In this document: one piece after another, positions 1 through 10,395 of the stretch
Layout: every line of letters begins with the position of its first letter
Numbering within the stretch: position 1 is the stretch's first letter
DNA from: Curtobacterium flaccumfaciens
GTDB taxonomy: Bacteria; Actinomycetota; Actinomycetes; Actinomycetales; Microbacteriaceae
NCBI GenBank assembly: GCA_029689965.1
Contig: CP121450.1
Location: 3,038,001 to 3,102,000 of the forward strand
DNA length: 64,000 bases
Direction of reading: 5' to 3'
Made by a program: the position numbers and the translations under genes
Notes under the pieces: generated by a model
The model's database searches: none
The model's input: only the letters and a program-made list of their open reading frames with translations
What the model was told of the DNA's origin: nothing

Positions 1-185
1 CGTTCGAGCGTCGCCACGAAACCGCAGACCGGCTCCGCCGCGAGGAACGCCTCTTCCCGCACGACGATCGGCTTGCCGACGATCTCCGCCGCCGCCGAGA
101 CCGCCTGGTCGACGTCCGACCAGCGCTCGGCGACACCGCGCGCCCAGAAGGTCTCGACGAGGACGGAGCCGGCGTGCGCCGTCAT
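1..185 (-). CDS. Hypothetical protein, N-terminal part only (runs off the window)
   Basis: About 61 codons are visible on the minus strand before the window ends. The ATG at 185 overlaps the stop of the upstream regulator gene in an ATGA arrangement, so the two are almost certainly translationally coupled. The visible part begins MTAHAGSVLVETFWARG and contains a short acidic and hydrophobic stretch, with no motif I recognise. Partners of EspR-like regulators are often small proteins of unknown function. The rest of the gene is needed to say more. It is an unbroken frame with codon use like its neighbours. Confidence 0.6.
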   Translation of the reverse strand, partial: MTAHAGSVLVETFWARGVAERWSDVDQAVSAAAEIVGKPIVVREEAFLAAEPVCGFVATLE

Positions 186-622
186 GCGACGCTCCCCCGC
201 TCCGACTCCTCCTCGAGCACCTCGGCGATGCGCCGGAGCGCCTCCGGCGAGAGCTCACCGGGGAACGTCCTGGCCGCGAAGCCGCTCACACGCGCCGATC
301 GGAGGGACCGGACGAGCGCGAGCTGCGCACCGATGCGCTCCGGCACGTCGCTGTCCTCGAGCAGGAAGCGCTCGTCGACCTCGAAGAACCCCGCGAGCAG
401 GCGGAGGAGCCCTGTGTCCCGGTTCCGACGCCCGTCACCGGAGAGCATGTACGTCCACTTCGCACGGGACAGCGAACCGCCCTGCTCGGCCACGTACTCC
501 TCGATCGCGGCGAACGGCACGGGCGAGCCCCGCTGGGCTTCCTCGAAGTCGAGGAGCAGGCTGAGCCGGCGCGCGAGCTCCGCGGCGTCGAGGACGCCGC
601 CCTTCGGATCTGCTGTCGCCAT
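182..622 (-). CDS. EspR-like helix-turn-helix transcriptional regulator
   Basis: A predicted 146-residue DNA-binding protein. The order of elements resembles the mycobacterial regulator EspR: an N-terminal helix (LARRLSLLLDFEE), a central XRE-type helix-turn-helix around residues 45-85 (SLSRAKWTYMLSGDG, then a loop and LLRLLAGFFEV), and a C-terminal helical tail that dimerises in EspR. I chose the ATG at 622 because a strong ribosome binding site (GGGGAGGAG) lies about 10 nt upstream; the frame is open to 649. It overlaps the next gene by 4 nt. The divergent yigZ gene starts about 80 bp away, so the two share a promoter region. The EspR assignment rests on pattern similarity only. A generic XRE regulator is the alternative. 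Confidence 0.7.
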   Translation of the reverse strand: MATADPKGGVLDAAELARRLSLLLDFEEAQRGSPVPFAAIEEYVAEQGGSLSRAKWTYMLSGDGRRNRDTGLLRLLAGFFEVDERFLLEDSDVPERIGAQLALVRSLRSARVSGFAARTFPGELSPEALRRIAEVLEEESERGSVA

Positions 623-692
623 GTCGATCGGACTCCTCCCCAGCCGCACGTCGTGCAGGACATGGTAGCGCGGCCGACGCGGTCTCCGCCGC

Positions 693-698
693 TACCCT
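693..698 (+). promoter_or_regulatory. -10 hexamer TACCCT for yigZ (leaderless candidate)
   Basis: TACCCT fits the actinobacterial TANNNT -10 consensus. It ends 4 nt before the ATG at 703 and 7 nt before the in-frame GTG at 706. A transcript starting 7-8 nt after the hexamer would begin at that GTG. No ribosome binding site is visible. I see no clear -35. Confidence 0.45.
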
Positions 699-702
699 CG
701 GG

Positions 703-1353
703 ATGGTGACCCCGCGCTTCCCGTCGACGATCGCCGCGGCGGTGGAGCACGAGATCGTGATCACGAAGTCGCGGTTCATCACCACCGTGGCCCCCGTCAC
801 GATGCTCGAGGACGCCGAACGGGTGATCGCCGAGGTCCGCCGTCGCCACTGGGACGCCCGGCACAACTGCACCGCCATGGTCACGGGGGTGCTCGGCGAC
901 CAGGCACGCTCCTCCGACGACGGCGAACCCTCGGGAACGGCGGGCGTGCCGATGCTCGATGTCCTCCGGCGGCGCGGGCTGACCGACGTCGTCGCGGTCG
1001 TCACGCGGTACTTCGGCGGCGTCAAGCTGGGCGCCGGCGGCCTCGTCCGGGCCTACTCGACCTCGGTGTCCGAGGCGCTCGACCGGACGGCGCTCGTCCA
1101 CCGGCGAGCGCTGACCCGGGTCGCCGTGGACGTCCCGCACGCCGACGCCGGCCGCATCGACAACGTGCTGCGCGACTGGGCCAGGCACCACGACGCGACG
1201 CTCGGCGACCCGGCGTACCGCACCACCGCGGTCTTCGAGCTGTGGGTCCCGGCCGACACGCTGGAGCAGCTCCGCGCCGCCCTCGCCGAGGCGTCGTCCG
1301 GCGCCCTCGCTCCCCTCGTCGGCGAGGAACGCGTCGTCGACGTCGCCGGCTGA
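703..1353 (+). CDS. yigZ: YigZ/IMPACT family protein (UPF0029)
   Basis: A 216-residue protein of the YigZ/IMPACT family, which is linked to translation or ribosome regulation. The exact bacterial role is unsettled. The family signature is clear: the DDGEPSGTAG loop near residues 70-80, followed by TRYFGGVKLGAGGLVRAY at about 100-117. An N-terminal UPF0029 domain (about 1-125) is followed by an alpha/beta C-terminal domain (about 130-205), the usual two-domain layout and length. The start may be the ATG at 703 or the GTG at 706; the upstream -10 hexamer fits a leaderless GTG. The gene stands alone, divergent from the EspR-like gene and convergent with tRNA-Lys. Confidence 0.9.
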   Translation: MVTPRFPSTIAAAVEHEIVITKSRFITTVAPVTMLEDAERVIAEVRRRHWDARHNCTAMVTGVLGDQARSSDDGEPSGTAGVPMLDVLRRRGLTDVVAVVTRYFGGVKLGAGGLVRAYSTSVSEALDRTALVHRRALTRVAVDVPHADAGRIDNVLRDWARHHDATLGDPAYRTTAVFELWVPADTLEQLRAALAEASSGALAPLVGEERVVDVAG

Positions 1354-1452
1354 CGCCGGCACGACGTCGCGTCGCCCGTCCGCGCGGGTTCGACGCCGAC
1401 CGTCGAGTCGGGCGTGTCCTGACCCGGTCGACCACCCCGGCCGGGAACGACG

Positions 1453-1481
1453 AAGGCCCCGACTCGACGAGCCGGGGCCTT
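1453..1481. terminator. Hairpin terminator between yigZ and tRNA-Lys
   Basis: AAGGCCCCG and CGGGGCCTT form a 9-bp perfect GC-rich stem around an 11-nt spacer that pairs further. The outer A-T pairs give short T runs on both strands, so it can end transcription of tRNA-Lys from the right and yigZ from the left. Confidence 0.75.
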
Positions 1482-1483
1482 GC

Positions 1484-1559
<76 letters not shown>

Positions 1560-1660
1560 GTTCGCCGCGATCCGGACTTCCGTGCCGCAACGGGAATCAA
1601 CAATAGCATGGGTTTCGCGTGCTCCTGACCACTCGGAGCACCGGATCGAACAGGAGCACC

Positions 1661-2206
1661 ATGACCGACCGTCTCGCCGCCGGCGACACCGCCCCCGACT
1701 TCACCCTGCCGGACCAGGACGGCGTCGAGCACTCGCTCGCGAGCCTGCGCGGCAGGAAGGTCATCGTCTACTTCTACCCGGCGGCCTCCACCCCCGGCTG
1801 CACCACCGAGGCGTGCGACTTCCGGGACAGCATGTCGTCCCTGCAGGCCGCGGGGTACGAGGTCCTCGGCGTCTCGAAGGACGAGCTCCCCGCCCTCAAG
1901 ACCTTCCAGCGCGAGCAGGCGCTCTCGTTCCCGCTGCTCAGCGATCCGGACCTCGCCGTGCACAAGGCCTACGGCGCCTGGGGCGAGAAGAACAACTACG
2001 GGAAGATCGTCACCGGGACCATCCGGTCGACGATCGTCGTCGACGAGGACGGCACCGTGCAGCTGCCGCTCTACAACGTGAAGGCGACGGGGCACGTGGC
2101 GAGCCTGCGGAAGAAGCTTCGGCCTGGTCTGATCGTCCGGGCCGGGCGCGAGACTCGTCCGAGCCGGGCGCGAGACTCGTCCGAGCCGGCCCGAGTCTCG
2201 CCGTGA
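1661..2206 (+). CDS. bcp: Thioredoxin-dependent thiol peroxidase (Bcp/PrxQ peroxiredoxin)
   Basis: Reduces hydrogen peroxide and organic peroxides in the cytoplasm using thioredoxin. A single AhpC/TSA-type domain starts near residue 5. The peroxidatic cysteine lies in the motif ASTPGCTTEACDFRD (about residues 42-56), with its likely resolving cysteine five residues later, as in PrxQ. The ATG at 1661 has an AGGAG site 8 nt upstream. As read, the frame ends at 2206 and carries an unlikely arginine-rich tail encoded by intergenic repeat DNA. Removing one T from the AAGCTTC at about 2118 gives the normal family ending KKLGLV and a stop at 2132 (156 residues). I think 2132 is the true end. Confidence 0.92.
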   Translation: MTDRLAAGDTAPDFTLPDQDGVEHSLASLRGRKVIVYFYPAASTPGCTTEACDFRDSMSSLQAAGYEVLGVSKDELPALKTFQREQALSFPLLSDPDLAVHKAYGAWGEKNNYGKIVTGTIRSTIVVDEDGTVQLPLYNVKATGHVASLRKKLRPGLIVRAGRETRPSRARDSSEPARVSP

Positions 2207-2262
2207 GCGACAGTTCTTGCGCTCGAACGCGCGAGAACTGTCGCTCAGGCCGAGTCTCGGGC
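2140..2262. repeat. 22-bp direct repeats followed by a long palindrome (convergent junction)
   Basis: Two copies of a unit of about 22 bp containing GCGAGACTCGTCC are followed by a large inverted repeat (2189-2262). Its core is perfect: GAGCGACAGTTCT at 2205-2217 pairs with AGAACTGTCGCTC at 2234-2246 across a 16-nt loop. The flanks extend the stem imperfectly to about 25 bp. It lies between bcp (plus) and the membrane-protein gene (minus) and could end transcription from both sides. Confidence 0.7.
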
Positions 2263-2291
2263 AGCGCCCCTACCGCCCGGTGGTTCCGACG

Positions 2292-2724
2292 TCAGTCGGC
2301 GTCGTCGCGGCGCACGAGCACGGCCGTCACCGGACGCGACAGGACCAGCGTGATGCCGAGCAGCGCCGGGATGAGCAGGACCCAGCCGATGGCGGGAACG
2401 CGGAAGACGCCCTGGAACGCACCGATCGCGAGCGCTCCCTGCAGCACCTGCCAGACGATGATCCCGGAGCGCACCCACGGGCGGCGGTTGCGGAGTCCCA
2501 CGAACAGTGCCCGAGCCACAGCGCGGCGATCGCGGTGAGGATGGTCAACGCGATGCCGGAGGCGATGCTGGTGGCCGGTGCGACGACGAGTTCCACGATC
2601 AGCACGACCGTCACGACGAGGAGTGCGGCGAACTCGATCCCGACGACCACGAGGAGCGCCACGAGCGCGGGCGACCTCCGACCGACTGACTCGCGCTCGG
2701 ACTCGTTCGGGTGGTGTCGGGCAC
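2292..2724 (-). CDS. Small four-helix membrane protein, frame interrupted twice
   Basis: The reconstructed protein is 144 residues. A polar serine/threonine N-terminus precedes about four membrane helices, including ALVALLVVVGIEFAALLVV, ASGIALTILTAIAALWLG and IGWVLLIPALLGITLVL. The start is GTG at 2724, preceded by GGAGG at the right distance. Two frame breaks must be repaired, one missing base each at the GG at 2675-2676 and the GGG at 2510-2512 (minus-strand runs). After repair the text joins smoothly (AALWLGALFVGLRNRRPWV). It resembles actinobacterial membrane proteins of unknown function often found near whiB1. I assign no function. Too fragmented to appear as one open frame. Confidence 0.65.
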
Positions 2725-2982
2725 AGCATTCCTCCAGCCTCGGAACCCTTGATTTGGCCCTACCAGTATGGAACGATATCCGAGGTCGTTTGGACGGCAC
2801 GATGTGGTGTGCGTCTCCCGTGGTTCGACGCTCCTCCCCGAGCGTTCCGCGGGCGTCAGACTCGCTTCCTGCGGACTCCTCCCCCACGGGTGTCCCCTCG
2901 TGCCTCGCACATGCCAGCGTTCCGATCCCCGAGCCACGGCCCCGGCCTGCCGTTCGAGCATCGATTTCAAGGAGCACCACAC

Positions 2983-3232
2983 ATGGACTGGCGTGACCAG
3001 GCAGCCTGCCTCACCGCGGACCCCGAGCTTCTTCTTCCCCGTCGGGAACACCGGACCGGCCGTCGACCAGATCGAGAAGGCCAAGTCGGTTTGCGCTCGC
3101 TGCACGGTCACCGAGATGTGCCTGCAGTACGCCCTCGAGAACAACCAGGACTCTGGCGTCTGGGGTGGCCTCAGCGAGGACGAGCGACGTGCGCTGAAGC
3201 GCCGTGCCGCTCGCGCTCGCCGCGCTTCCTGA
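2983..3232 (+). CDS. whiB1: WhiB1-type iron-sulfur transcriptional regulator (one-base frame break)
   Basis: WhiB proteins bind a redox- and NO-sensitive [4Fe-4S] cluster and regulate transcription with the primary sigma factor. The reconstructed 82-residue protein starts MDWRDQAACLTADPELFFP. Its four cluster cysteines are one in QAAC and three in CARCTVTEMC, and they are followed by the G(V/I)WGG turn (GVWGGLSEDERRALKRR) and a basic tail, all in WhiB1 order and length. A strong AAGGAG precedes the ATG. One extra T at 3029-3030 breaks the frame; removing it restores ELFFPVGNTG. It is convergent with the PdtaS-like kinase, as in mycobacteria (Rv3219/Rv3220c). Confidence 0.9.
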
Positions 3233-3360
3233 CCCGGCGCAACCCGCGCGCTCGACGCCCGCCGCCCCTCGGGGTGGCGGGCGTCGTTGCGTGGCGCCGG
3301 GTGCCGGGCTGCGCGCTGGGTGCGGTACCGCGCGCGCGGTGGGGTGAGGCGCCGCCAGAA

Positions 3361-3414
3361 CCTGGTTCCGGACACAGCACCACGCATCTTCGCAGTGCTG
3401 TGTCCGGAACCAGG
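3361..3414. terminator. Perfect 20-bp-arm palindrome, bidirectional terminator, family A
   Basis: CCTGGTTCCGGACACAGCAC (3361-3380) is exactly complementary to 3395-3414 across a 14-nt loop. It lies between convergent whiB1 and pdtaS. Related palindromes with the same GGTTCCGGACAC core occur at 22242-22291 and 51958-52020, both also between convergent genes. There is no U tract, so the terminator role is inferred from position and strength. Confidence 0.75.
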
Positions 3415-3429
3415 TGTCGCGCGACGGTG

Positions 3430-4928
3430 CTACGCGGCGGCGGTGAGCCAGCGGAACGGGATGGTGATCGTCACCTCGGTGCCGCTGCCGGTCAGGGTGT
3501 GCCAGTCGATCGTCCCCCGAGCTCGCCCTGGATCAGCGTGCGGACGATCTGCGTCCCGAGCCCCGACCCGACCTTGCCCTCCGGGAGGCCCCGGCCGTTG
3601 TCGCGCACCTGGATGTCGAGGTGGTCGTCGAAGCGCTCCGCGACGATCTCGACCTCGCCGTCGCGACCGTCCAGCCCGTGCTCGACGGCGTTCGTGACGA
3701 GTTCGGTGAGCCCGAGCGCGAGGGGGGTCGCCGCCTCGGAGGGCAGCACGCCGAACTCCCCGGTCTTCTTCGGCCGGACGGTGGTGTTGTGGGACGCGGC
3801 GACCTCGGTGACGAGCTTGAGCACGGAGTCGAAGACCTCGTCGAAGTCGACGTTCTGGCTGAGCCCGGTCGACAGGGTGTCGTGCACGACGGCGATCGCC
3901 GCCACGCGTCGCATCGCGTTCTGCAGTGACGTGCGGGCCTCCTCGGAGTGCGTCCGCCGGGCCTGGATGCGCAGGAGCGAGGCCACCGTCTGCAGGTTGT
4001 TCTTCACGCGGTGGTGGATCTCGCGGATCGTGGCGTCCTTGGTGATGAGCTCGCGCTCCTGGTGGCGCATCTCGGTGACGTCGCGGCAGAGCACCACGGC
4101 TCCGATCCGCTCACCGTGGTCGCGCAACGGGATGGACCGCAGCGAGACCGTGACGCCCTTCGACTCGATGTCGGCACGCCAGGGGGCACGACCGGTCACG
4201 ACGAGCGGGAGGGACTCGTCGACGTCGAGCTGCGCCCCGATGAGCTCCGTGGTGACCTCGGCGAGGGACTTCCGCTCGAGCTTCCCCTCGAACCCCATCC
4301 GGTTGAACGCACTCAGACCGTTCGGGCTGGCGAACGTGACGATCCCGTTCGTGTCGAGCCGGAACAATCCGTCACTGGCACGCGGAGCGCCGCGACGCGG
4401 ACCGGCCGGCGCTCCGAGGTCCGGGAAGTCGCCCGTGGCGATCATGCCGAACAGGTCGTTCGCGCTCGCGGTGAAGTTCAGTTCCTGGCGACTCGGGGTC
4501 CGGGACTCGTCCTGGTTCGAATGCCGGGTGACGACGGCGATCGGGCGTTCGGTGGTCTCGGCGCTGTTGGCGTTCAGGCGTCGGAGCACCGGGATCGCCC
4601 GCACCCGGGTCGGGGTGTCCTCGTACCAGTCCGGCTCGGCCGAGTCGACGACCCTGGCACCGGCGAAGCACTCGGTGACCTGTTCGCGCCACTCCTCGCG
4701 GATCTCCTGCCCGACGATGTCGCGGTAGAAGAGCGTCGCTGCGGAACTCGGGCGGGCGTGTGCGACGGCCACGAACGAGCCGTCCTCGGCGGTCGGCACC
4801 CACAGGACCATGTCGGCGAACGAGAGGTCGGCGAGCAGCTGCCAGTCCCCGACGAGCAGGTGGAGCCACTCGACGTCGGCTTCGGAGGAACGGCCTTGTG
4901 CGAGGACGAGGTCACTGAGGGTCGACAC
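3430..4928 (-). CDS. pdtaS: PdtaS-type sensor histidine kinase (GAF-PAS-HisKA_2-HATPase)
   Basis: A soluble 499-residue kinase with no membrane segments. An N-terminal GAF-like domain (about 1-150) is followed by a PAS domain (about 185-290, DGLFRLDTNGIVTFASPNG). Next comes a HisKA_2 dimerisation helix with the phospho-histidine in EIHHRVKNNLQTVASLL, and then an HATPase domain with N box LTELVTNAVEHG and G1 box DNGRGLPEG. In mycobacteria PdtaS phosphorylates PdtaR, an RNA-binding antiterminator; no pdtaR is seen here. One base is missing from the C run at 3514-3518. Repair restores GGTIDWHTLTGSGTEVTI and the ending WLTAAA. The GTG at 4928 lies 6 nt after a TAGACT box, so it is probably leaderless. 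Confidence 0.9.
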
Positions 4929-4934
4929 CCGCCC

Positions 4935-4940
4935 AGTCTA
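4935..4940 (-). promoter_or_regulatory. -10 hexamer TAGACT for pdtaS (leaderless candidate)
   Basis: TAGACT on the minus strand lies exactly 6 nt before the GTG start at 4928. Transcription would begin at or next to the start codon. No ribosome binding site is present. No convincing -35 is seen. Confidence 0.6.
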
Positions 4941-5015
4941 GGTGCGCGGCACTGTGGACAACTCCGCGCTCTCCACAGTCGGATCGCTGTCATATTTCTC
5001 ATGTTGTACTCGCCA

Positions 5016-5021
5016 TACGCT
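5016..5021 (+). promoter_or_regulatory. -10 hexamer TACGCT for the DUF6459 gene (leaderless candidate)
   Basis: TACGCT ends 7 nt before the ATG at 5029, in an unusually A/T-rich stretch for this genome (4990-5018). The spacing fits a leaderless transcript and decides the start codon. Confidence 0.55.
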
Positions 5022-5028
5022 CGGCCCG

Positions 5029-5457
5029 ATGAAAGGGGCAGGGGTGGCCGAGGAAGCACGCCGGATCGACGATGCGAACGGAGCGCCGCAGGCGGCACGG
5101 CTGAGCGTCGTCCCGCCACCGACGGACGTCGAGGACACGGCGCGAGCGCTCGGTCTGTGCGTGACGGAGATCCTCACCGGTGCGCGCGAGGTGGACAGCA
5201 TCGCCAGGTGGATCACGGACGAGGTGCACCGGCACCTGCAGCAGCGGGCCGCAGTGGCGGCACGGTCCCGGCAGCTCGGCGGCCGGTCACGCGGACGGGC
5301 ACTGCTCCGCGTCGGCAGCGTGATCGTGTGCCGTCCGGCGGACGGCGTCGCCGAGGCGACGGTGGTGGTCCACACACGGAGTCACGCGCGGGCGGTCGCG
5401 ATGCGGCTGGAGGAGCGTCAGGGGCGCTGGCGTGCGACGGCGGTCGGCGTACTCTAG
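5029..5457 (+). CDS. DUF6459 (Rv3235-like) family protein
   Basis: A 142-residue soluble protein with the hallmark core CVTEILTGAREVDSIARWI (about residues 48-66) and the closing strand pattern VVVHTRSHARAVAMRLEERQGRWRATAVGVL. It resembles a small conserved actinobacterial family (DUF6459) usually encoded close to secA. Its molecular function is unknown. The first 30 residues are polar and probably disordered. I chose the ATG at 5029 because the TACGCT -10 box ends 7 nt upstream. The longer frame from 4942 overlaps the pdtaS promoter and is unlikely. A GTG at 5044 with AAAGGGG upstream is an alternative. It is divergent from pdtaS and convergent with secA. Confidence 0.7.
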   Translation: MKGAGVAEEARRIDDANGAPQAARLSVVPPPTDVEDTARALGLCVTEILTGAREVDSIARWITDEVHRHLQQRAAVAARSRQLGGRSRGRALLRVGSVIVCRPADGVAEATVVVHTRSHARAVAMRLEERQGRWRATAVGVL

Positions 5458-5478
5458 ATCCGCCCGCGGCCGTCACAG

Positions 5479-5727
5479 GTGACGGGAGGTGGGCCCCACC
5501 CGCCGGTACCGGCGTGACGCGCCAGCGGCACGACGGCCGTGACGGGAGGTGGGCCCCACCCGCCGGTACCGGCGTGACGCGCCAGCGGCACGACGGCCGT
5601 GACGGGAGGTGGGCCCCACCCGCCGGTACCGGCGTGACGCGCCAGCGGCACGACGGCCGTGACGGGAGGTGGGCCCCACCCGCCGGTACCGGCGTGACGC
5701 GCCAGCGGCACGACGGCCGTGACGGGA
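5479..5727. repeat. Four tandem copies of a 60-bp repeat (plus a 9-bp partial)
   Basis: Four identical 60-bp units (5479-5538, 5539-5598, 5599-5658, 5659-5718) are followed by the first 9 bp of a fifth. Each unit contains two small palindromes, GTGGGCCCCAC and CGCCGGTACCGGCG. The array fills most of the 318-bp gap between DUF6459 and secA. Compared as a full unit, 51 of 60 positions match the in-frame repeat at 33614-33733 on the opposite strand. Perfect identity between copies implies recent expansion or assembly-sensitive copy number. Confidence 0.95.
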
Positions 5728-5760
5728 GGGACGGTGCCAGCCCGCACCGTGCCTCCCGTC
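5721..5760. terminator. Palindrome family B, terminator between DUF6459 and secA
   Basis: GACGGGAGGGACGGTGC pairs with GCACCGTGCCTCCCGTC (17-bp arms, one mismatch, 6-nt loop). The same palindrome, with perfect arms, recurs at 62841-62880. Both lie between convergent genes. Its left arm shares the GACGGGAGG start of the adjoining tandem-repeat unit. Confidence 0.75.
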
Positions 5761-5775
5761 CGACGTCTGGCCGGG

Positions 5776-8555
<2,780 letters not shown>

Positions 8556-8709
8556 GTGAGCTCCTTACGAGATCGTCACGCGCGACCTGCGCGATGCGAA
8601 CAGCCAGTCATGCTAGCAACCCGGTCCACCCGGCCGCTGGGAGCGGCACGGGTGTGCGCGGCCCGCGAACGGACCGCGCACGCCCCCGGTCGATGCCCAG
8701 GGACGACCG

Positions 8710-9414
8710 TCAGGCGATGGCGATCGCGGGCTCCGCCTCGGAGTCGGCCGCCCAGGCACCGCCGGCGGACGGGTCGTCGATGCCGATGACGCCGTAGTCC
8801 CAGCCCTTGCGGCGGTAGACGACGCTCGGCCGGTGCGTCTCGGCGTCGACGAAGAGGTAGAAGTCGTGCCCGACGAGCTCCATGAAGTAGAGCGCGTCGT
8901 CGACGGTCATGGGAGCGGCCTCGAACACCTTGTGGCGGATCACCACCGGGCTGTACGGCTGGTCCTCGTCCTCGCCCGTGTCCTCGACGACAGGGACCGC
9001 ACCGGTCGCGACGCCCTCGATGAGCTTGCCGTCGGCGGGGACGACGCCCATCCGCTCGAACGCGGTACCCGACGCCTCGGACACCGAGGTGGGGCGGTGA
9101 CGCCCACGGTGCACCTTGCGCCGATCCCGCGCTCGGCGGAGTCGTTCCATGATCCGGGCGAAGGCGAGGTCGAACGCGGCGTACTTGTCGGAGGCCGCGG
9201 ACTCAGCCCGCACGAGGGGGCCGGGGCCGATCAGGGTCAGCTCGACGCGGTCCTCGCCCTGGGTGCCGCCGGACTTCTCGTTGTGGCGGCTGATGCGCAC
9301 CTCGAAGGCGAGGGCGCGGTCGGCGAGCACGTCGATCTTCTCGGACTTCTGTTCGACGTAGGTGCGGAATCGGTCGGTGACCCCGATGTTCCGGCCCGTG
9401 ATCGTCACGTCCAT
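8710..9414 (-). CDS. hpf: Long-form ribosome hibernation promoting factor
   Basis: A 234-residue long HPF that dimerises ribosomes into inactive 100S particles. The N-terminal S30AE domain (about 1-105) begins MDVTITGRNIGVTDRFRTYV. A basic linker with RRARDRRKVHRGRHRP follows. The C-terminal dimerisation domain (about 150-215) carries RHKVFEAAPMTVDDALYFMEL and GHDFYLFVDAETHRPSVVYRR. The frame is intact. A GGGAG site lies upstream of the ATG. It lies between comF and secA as in Mycobacterium tuberculosis (Rv3241c), and the 153-bp gap to secA suggests secA has its own promoter. Confidence 0.96.
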   Translation of the reverse strand: MDVTITGRNIGVTDRFRTYVEQKSEKIDVLADRALAFEVRISRHNEKSGGTQGEDRVELTLIGPGPLVRAESAASDKYAAFDLAFARIMERLRRARDRRKVHRGRHRPTSVSEASGTAFERMGVVPADGKLIEGVATGAVPVVEDTGEDEDQPYSPVVIRHKVFEAAPMTVDDALYFMELVGHDFYLFVDAETHRPSVVYRRKGWDYGVIGIDDPSAGGAWAADSEAEPAIAIA

Positions 9415-9597
9415 GTGGCGGCTCCCATCCAGACTCAGCGCGTCGCCTCCATCCGGCGATCATGAACGCCTTGCCGCGAGGCTAGACCCGCGGGCACGCC
9501 GGCGTCACACCGTGACGGCGGGTCGGCCGGACACCCACCGGACGCACAGCCGTCACCGGGCGTTCACCGATCCGCCGGGTCGCGGGGATCGGGCCCG

Positions 9598-10248
9598 TCA
9601 GTCGTCGACGCTCGCGACCGCGACGCAGCGCACGACCCGCCCGCCGGCGGCGCGGACCGCGCGCACCGCCTCGGCCATCGTGACGCCCGTCGTCACGACG
9701 TCGTCCACCACCACGACGTCACGTCCGCGGACGCCGACGGCACGGAGCGTCCCGACGGTGGCCGCCACACGTTCGACCGCGGTCCGCTCCTTCTGCCCGG
9801 CGCCCGCGCGGTCGTGTCGGGTCCGGAGCAGCGCCCGCGGACGGCGGACGCCCCCGCGCGCGAGCAGCAGCTGCACCGGGTCGAAGCCACGACGCCGTGC
9901 ACCGCGACGTGAGGGCGGCACACGGAGCAGCACGGTGTCCGGTGGCGCCTCGGCGAGCGCCGTCCGGACGAGTACTCCGAACCGGGCGCCGAGCGGACGC
10001 GCCAGGTCCACCCGGCCCCGCAGCTTCAGTTCGAGCAGCAGGGTGCGGACGAGTCCGACGTACTCGAAGGCCGCGTCGAGCCGGACGCCGGCGACGAGCC
10101 GCACGCGACGCGGGGCCGCGTCGAGCGAACCGCGGCACACGGGGCACAGGGCACGGTCCGCCGCTCCGCACCCGGCGCAGGCCACCGGCAGGAAGAGCCC
10201 GAGCACCGCGAGGGCCGCGTCCTGCCAGGGCCGGTCGGTCGTCGTCAT
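9598..10248 (-). CDS. comF: ComF family phosphoribosyltransferase-like protein
   Basis: A 216-residue ComF-type protein. An N-terminal zinc ribbon has two CxxC pairs (CAGC and CPVC, about residues 24-38). The C-terminal phosphoribosyltransferase fold carries the PRPP-binding loop VVVVDDVVTTGVTM (about 172-185). ComF is needed for DNA uptake in competent bacteria; in actinobacteria its role is not established. The frame is intact. It sits downstream of lpqB on the same strand with a gap of about 150 bp, the gene order seen in mycobacteria. A small CCTCCA/TGGAGG hairpin lies in that gap (10310-10335). Confidence 0.9.
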   Translation of the reverse strand: MTTTDRPWQDAALAVLGLFLPVACAGCGAADRALCPVCRGSLDAAPRRVRLVAGVRLDAAFEYVGLVRTLLLELKLRGRVDLARPLGARFGVLVRTALAEAPPDTVLLRVPPSRRGARRRGFDPVQLLLARGGVRRPRALLRTRHDRAGAGQKERTAVERVAATVGTLRAVGVRGRDVVVVDDVVTTGVTMAEAVRAVRAAGGRVVRCVAVASVDD

Positions 10249-10395
10249 GCCACGATCCTGTGGGCGACCGGGCGTCGGACGCGCGCCGGTGCCGGGACCG
10301 GTGGACGGGCCTCCAGGCAGACGCCCCTGTGGAGGACCGACGCGCCACCGGGCGGTGGCGGGCGGACGAGCCGGCGCTCGCGCCGCGTGGGCTCG

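Noticed and set aside
2578..4728. Long plus-strand frame of about 716 codons across whiB1 and pdtaS
   Set aside because: It runs antisense to pdtaS, with arginine/serine-rich composition typical of a shadow frame in GC-rich DNA.
5479..5727. CRISPR array
   Set aside because: The 60-bp units are directly contiguous and identical, with no unique spacers and no cas genes nearby.
5454..5747. Repetitive protein on the minus strand of the 60-bp array
   Set aside because: The open frame exists only because the repeat period is a multiple of three; it has no start context, no homologous pattern and overlaps a terminator.
10310..10335. Terminator between lpqB and comF (CCTCCA/TGGAGG), with a similar one at 23839-23862
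   Set aside because: The stem is only 6 bp, and CCTCCAG-like motifs are scattered in this genome; noted as a possible short repeat but not supported as a terminator.
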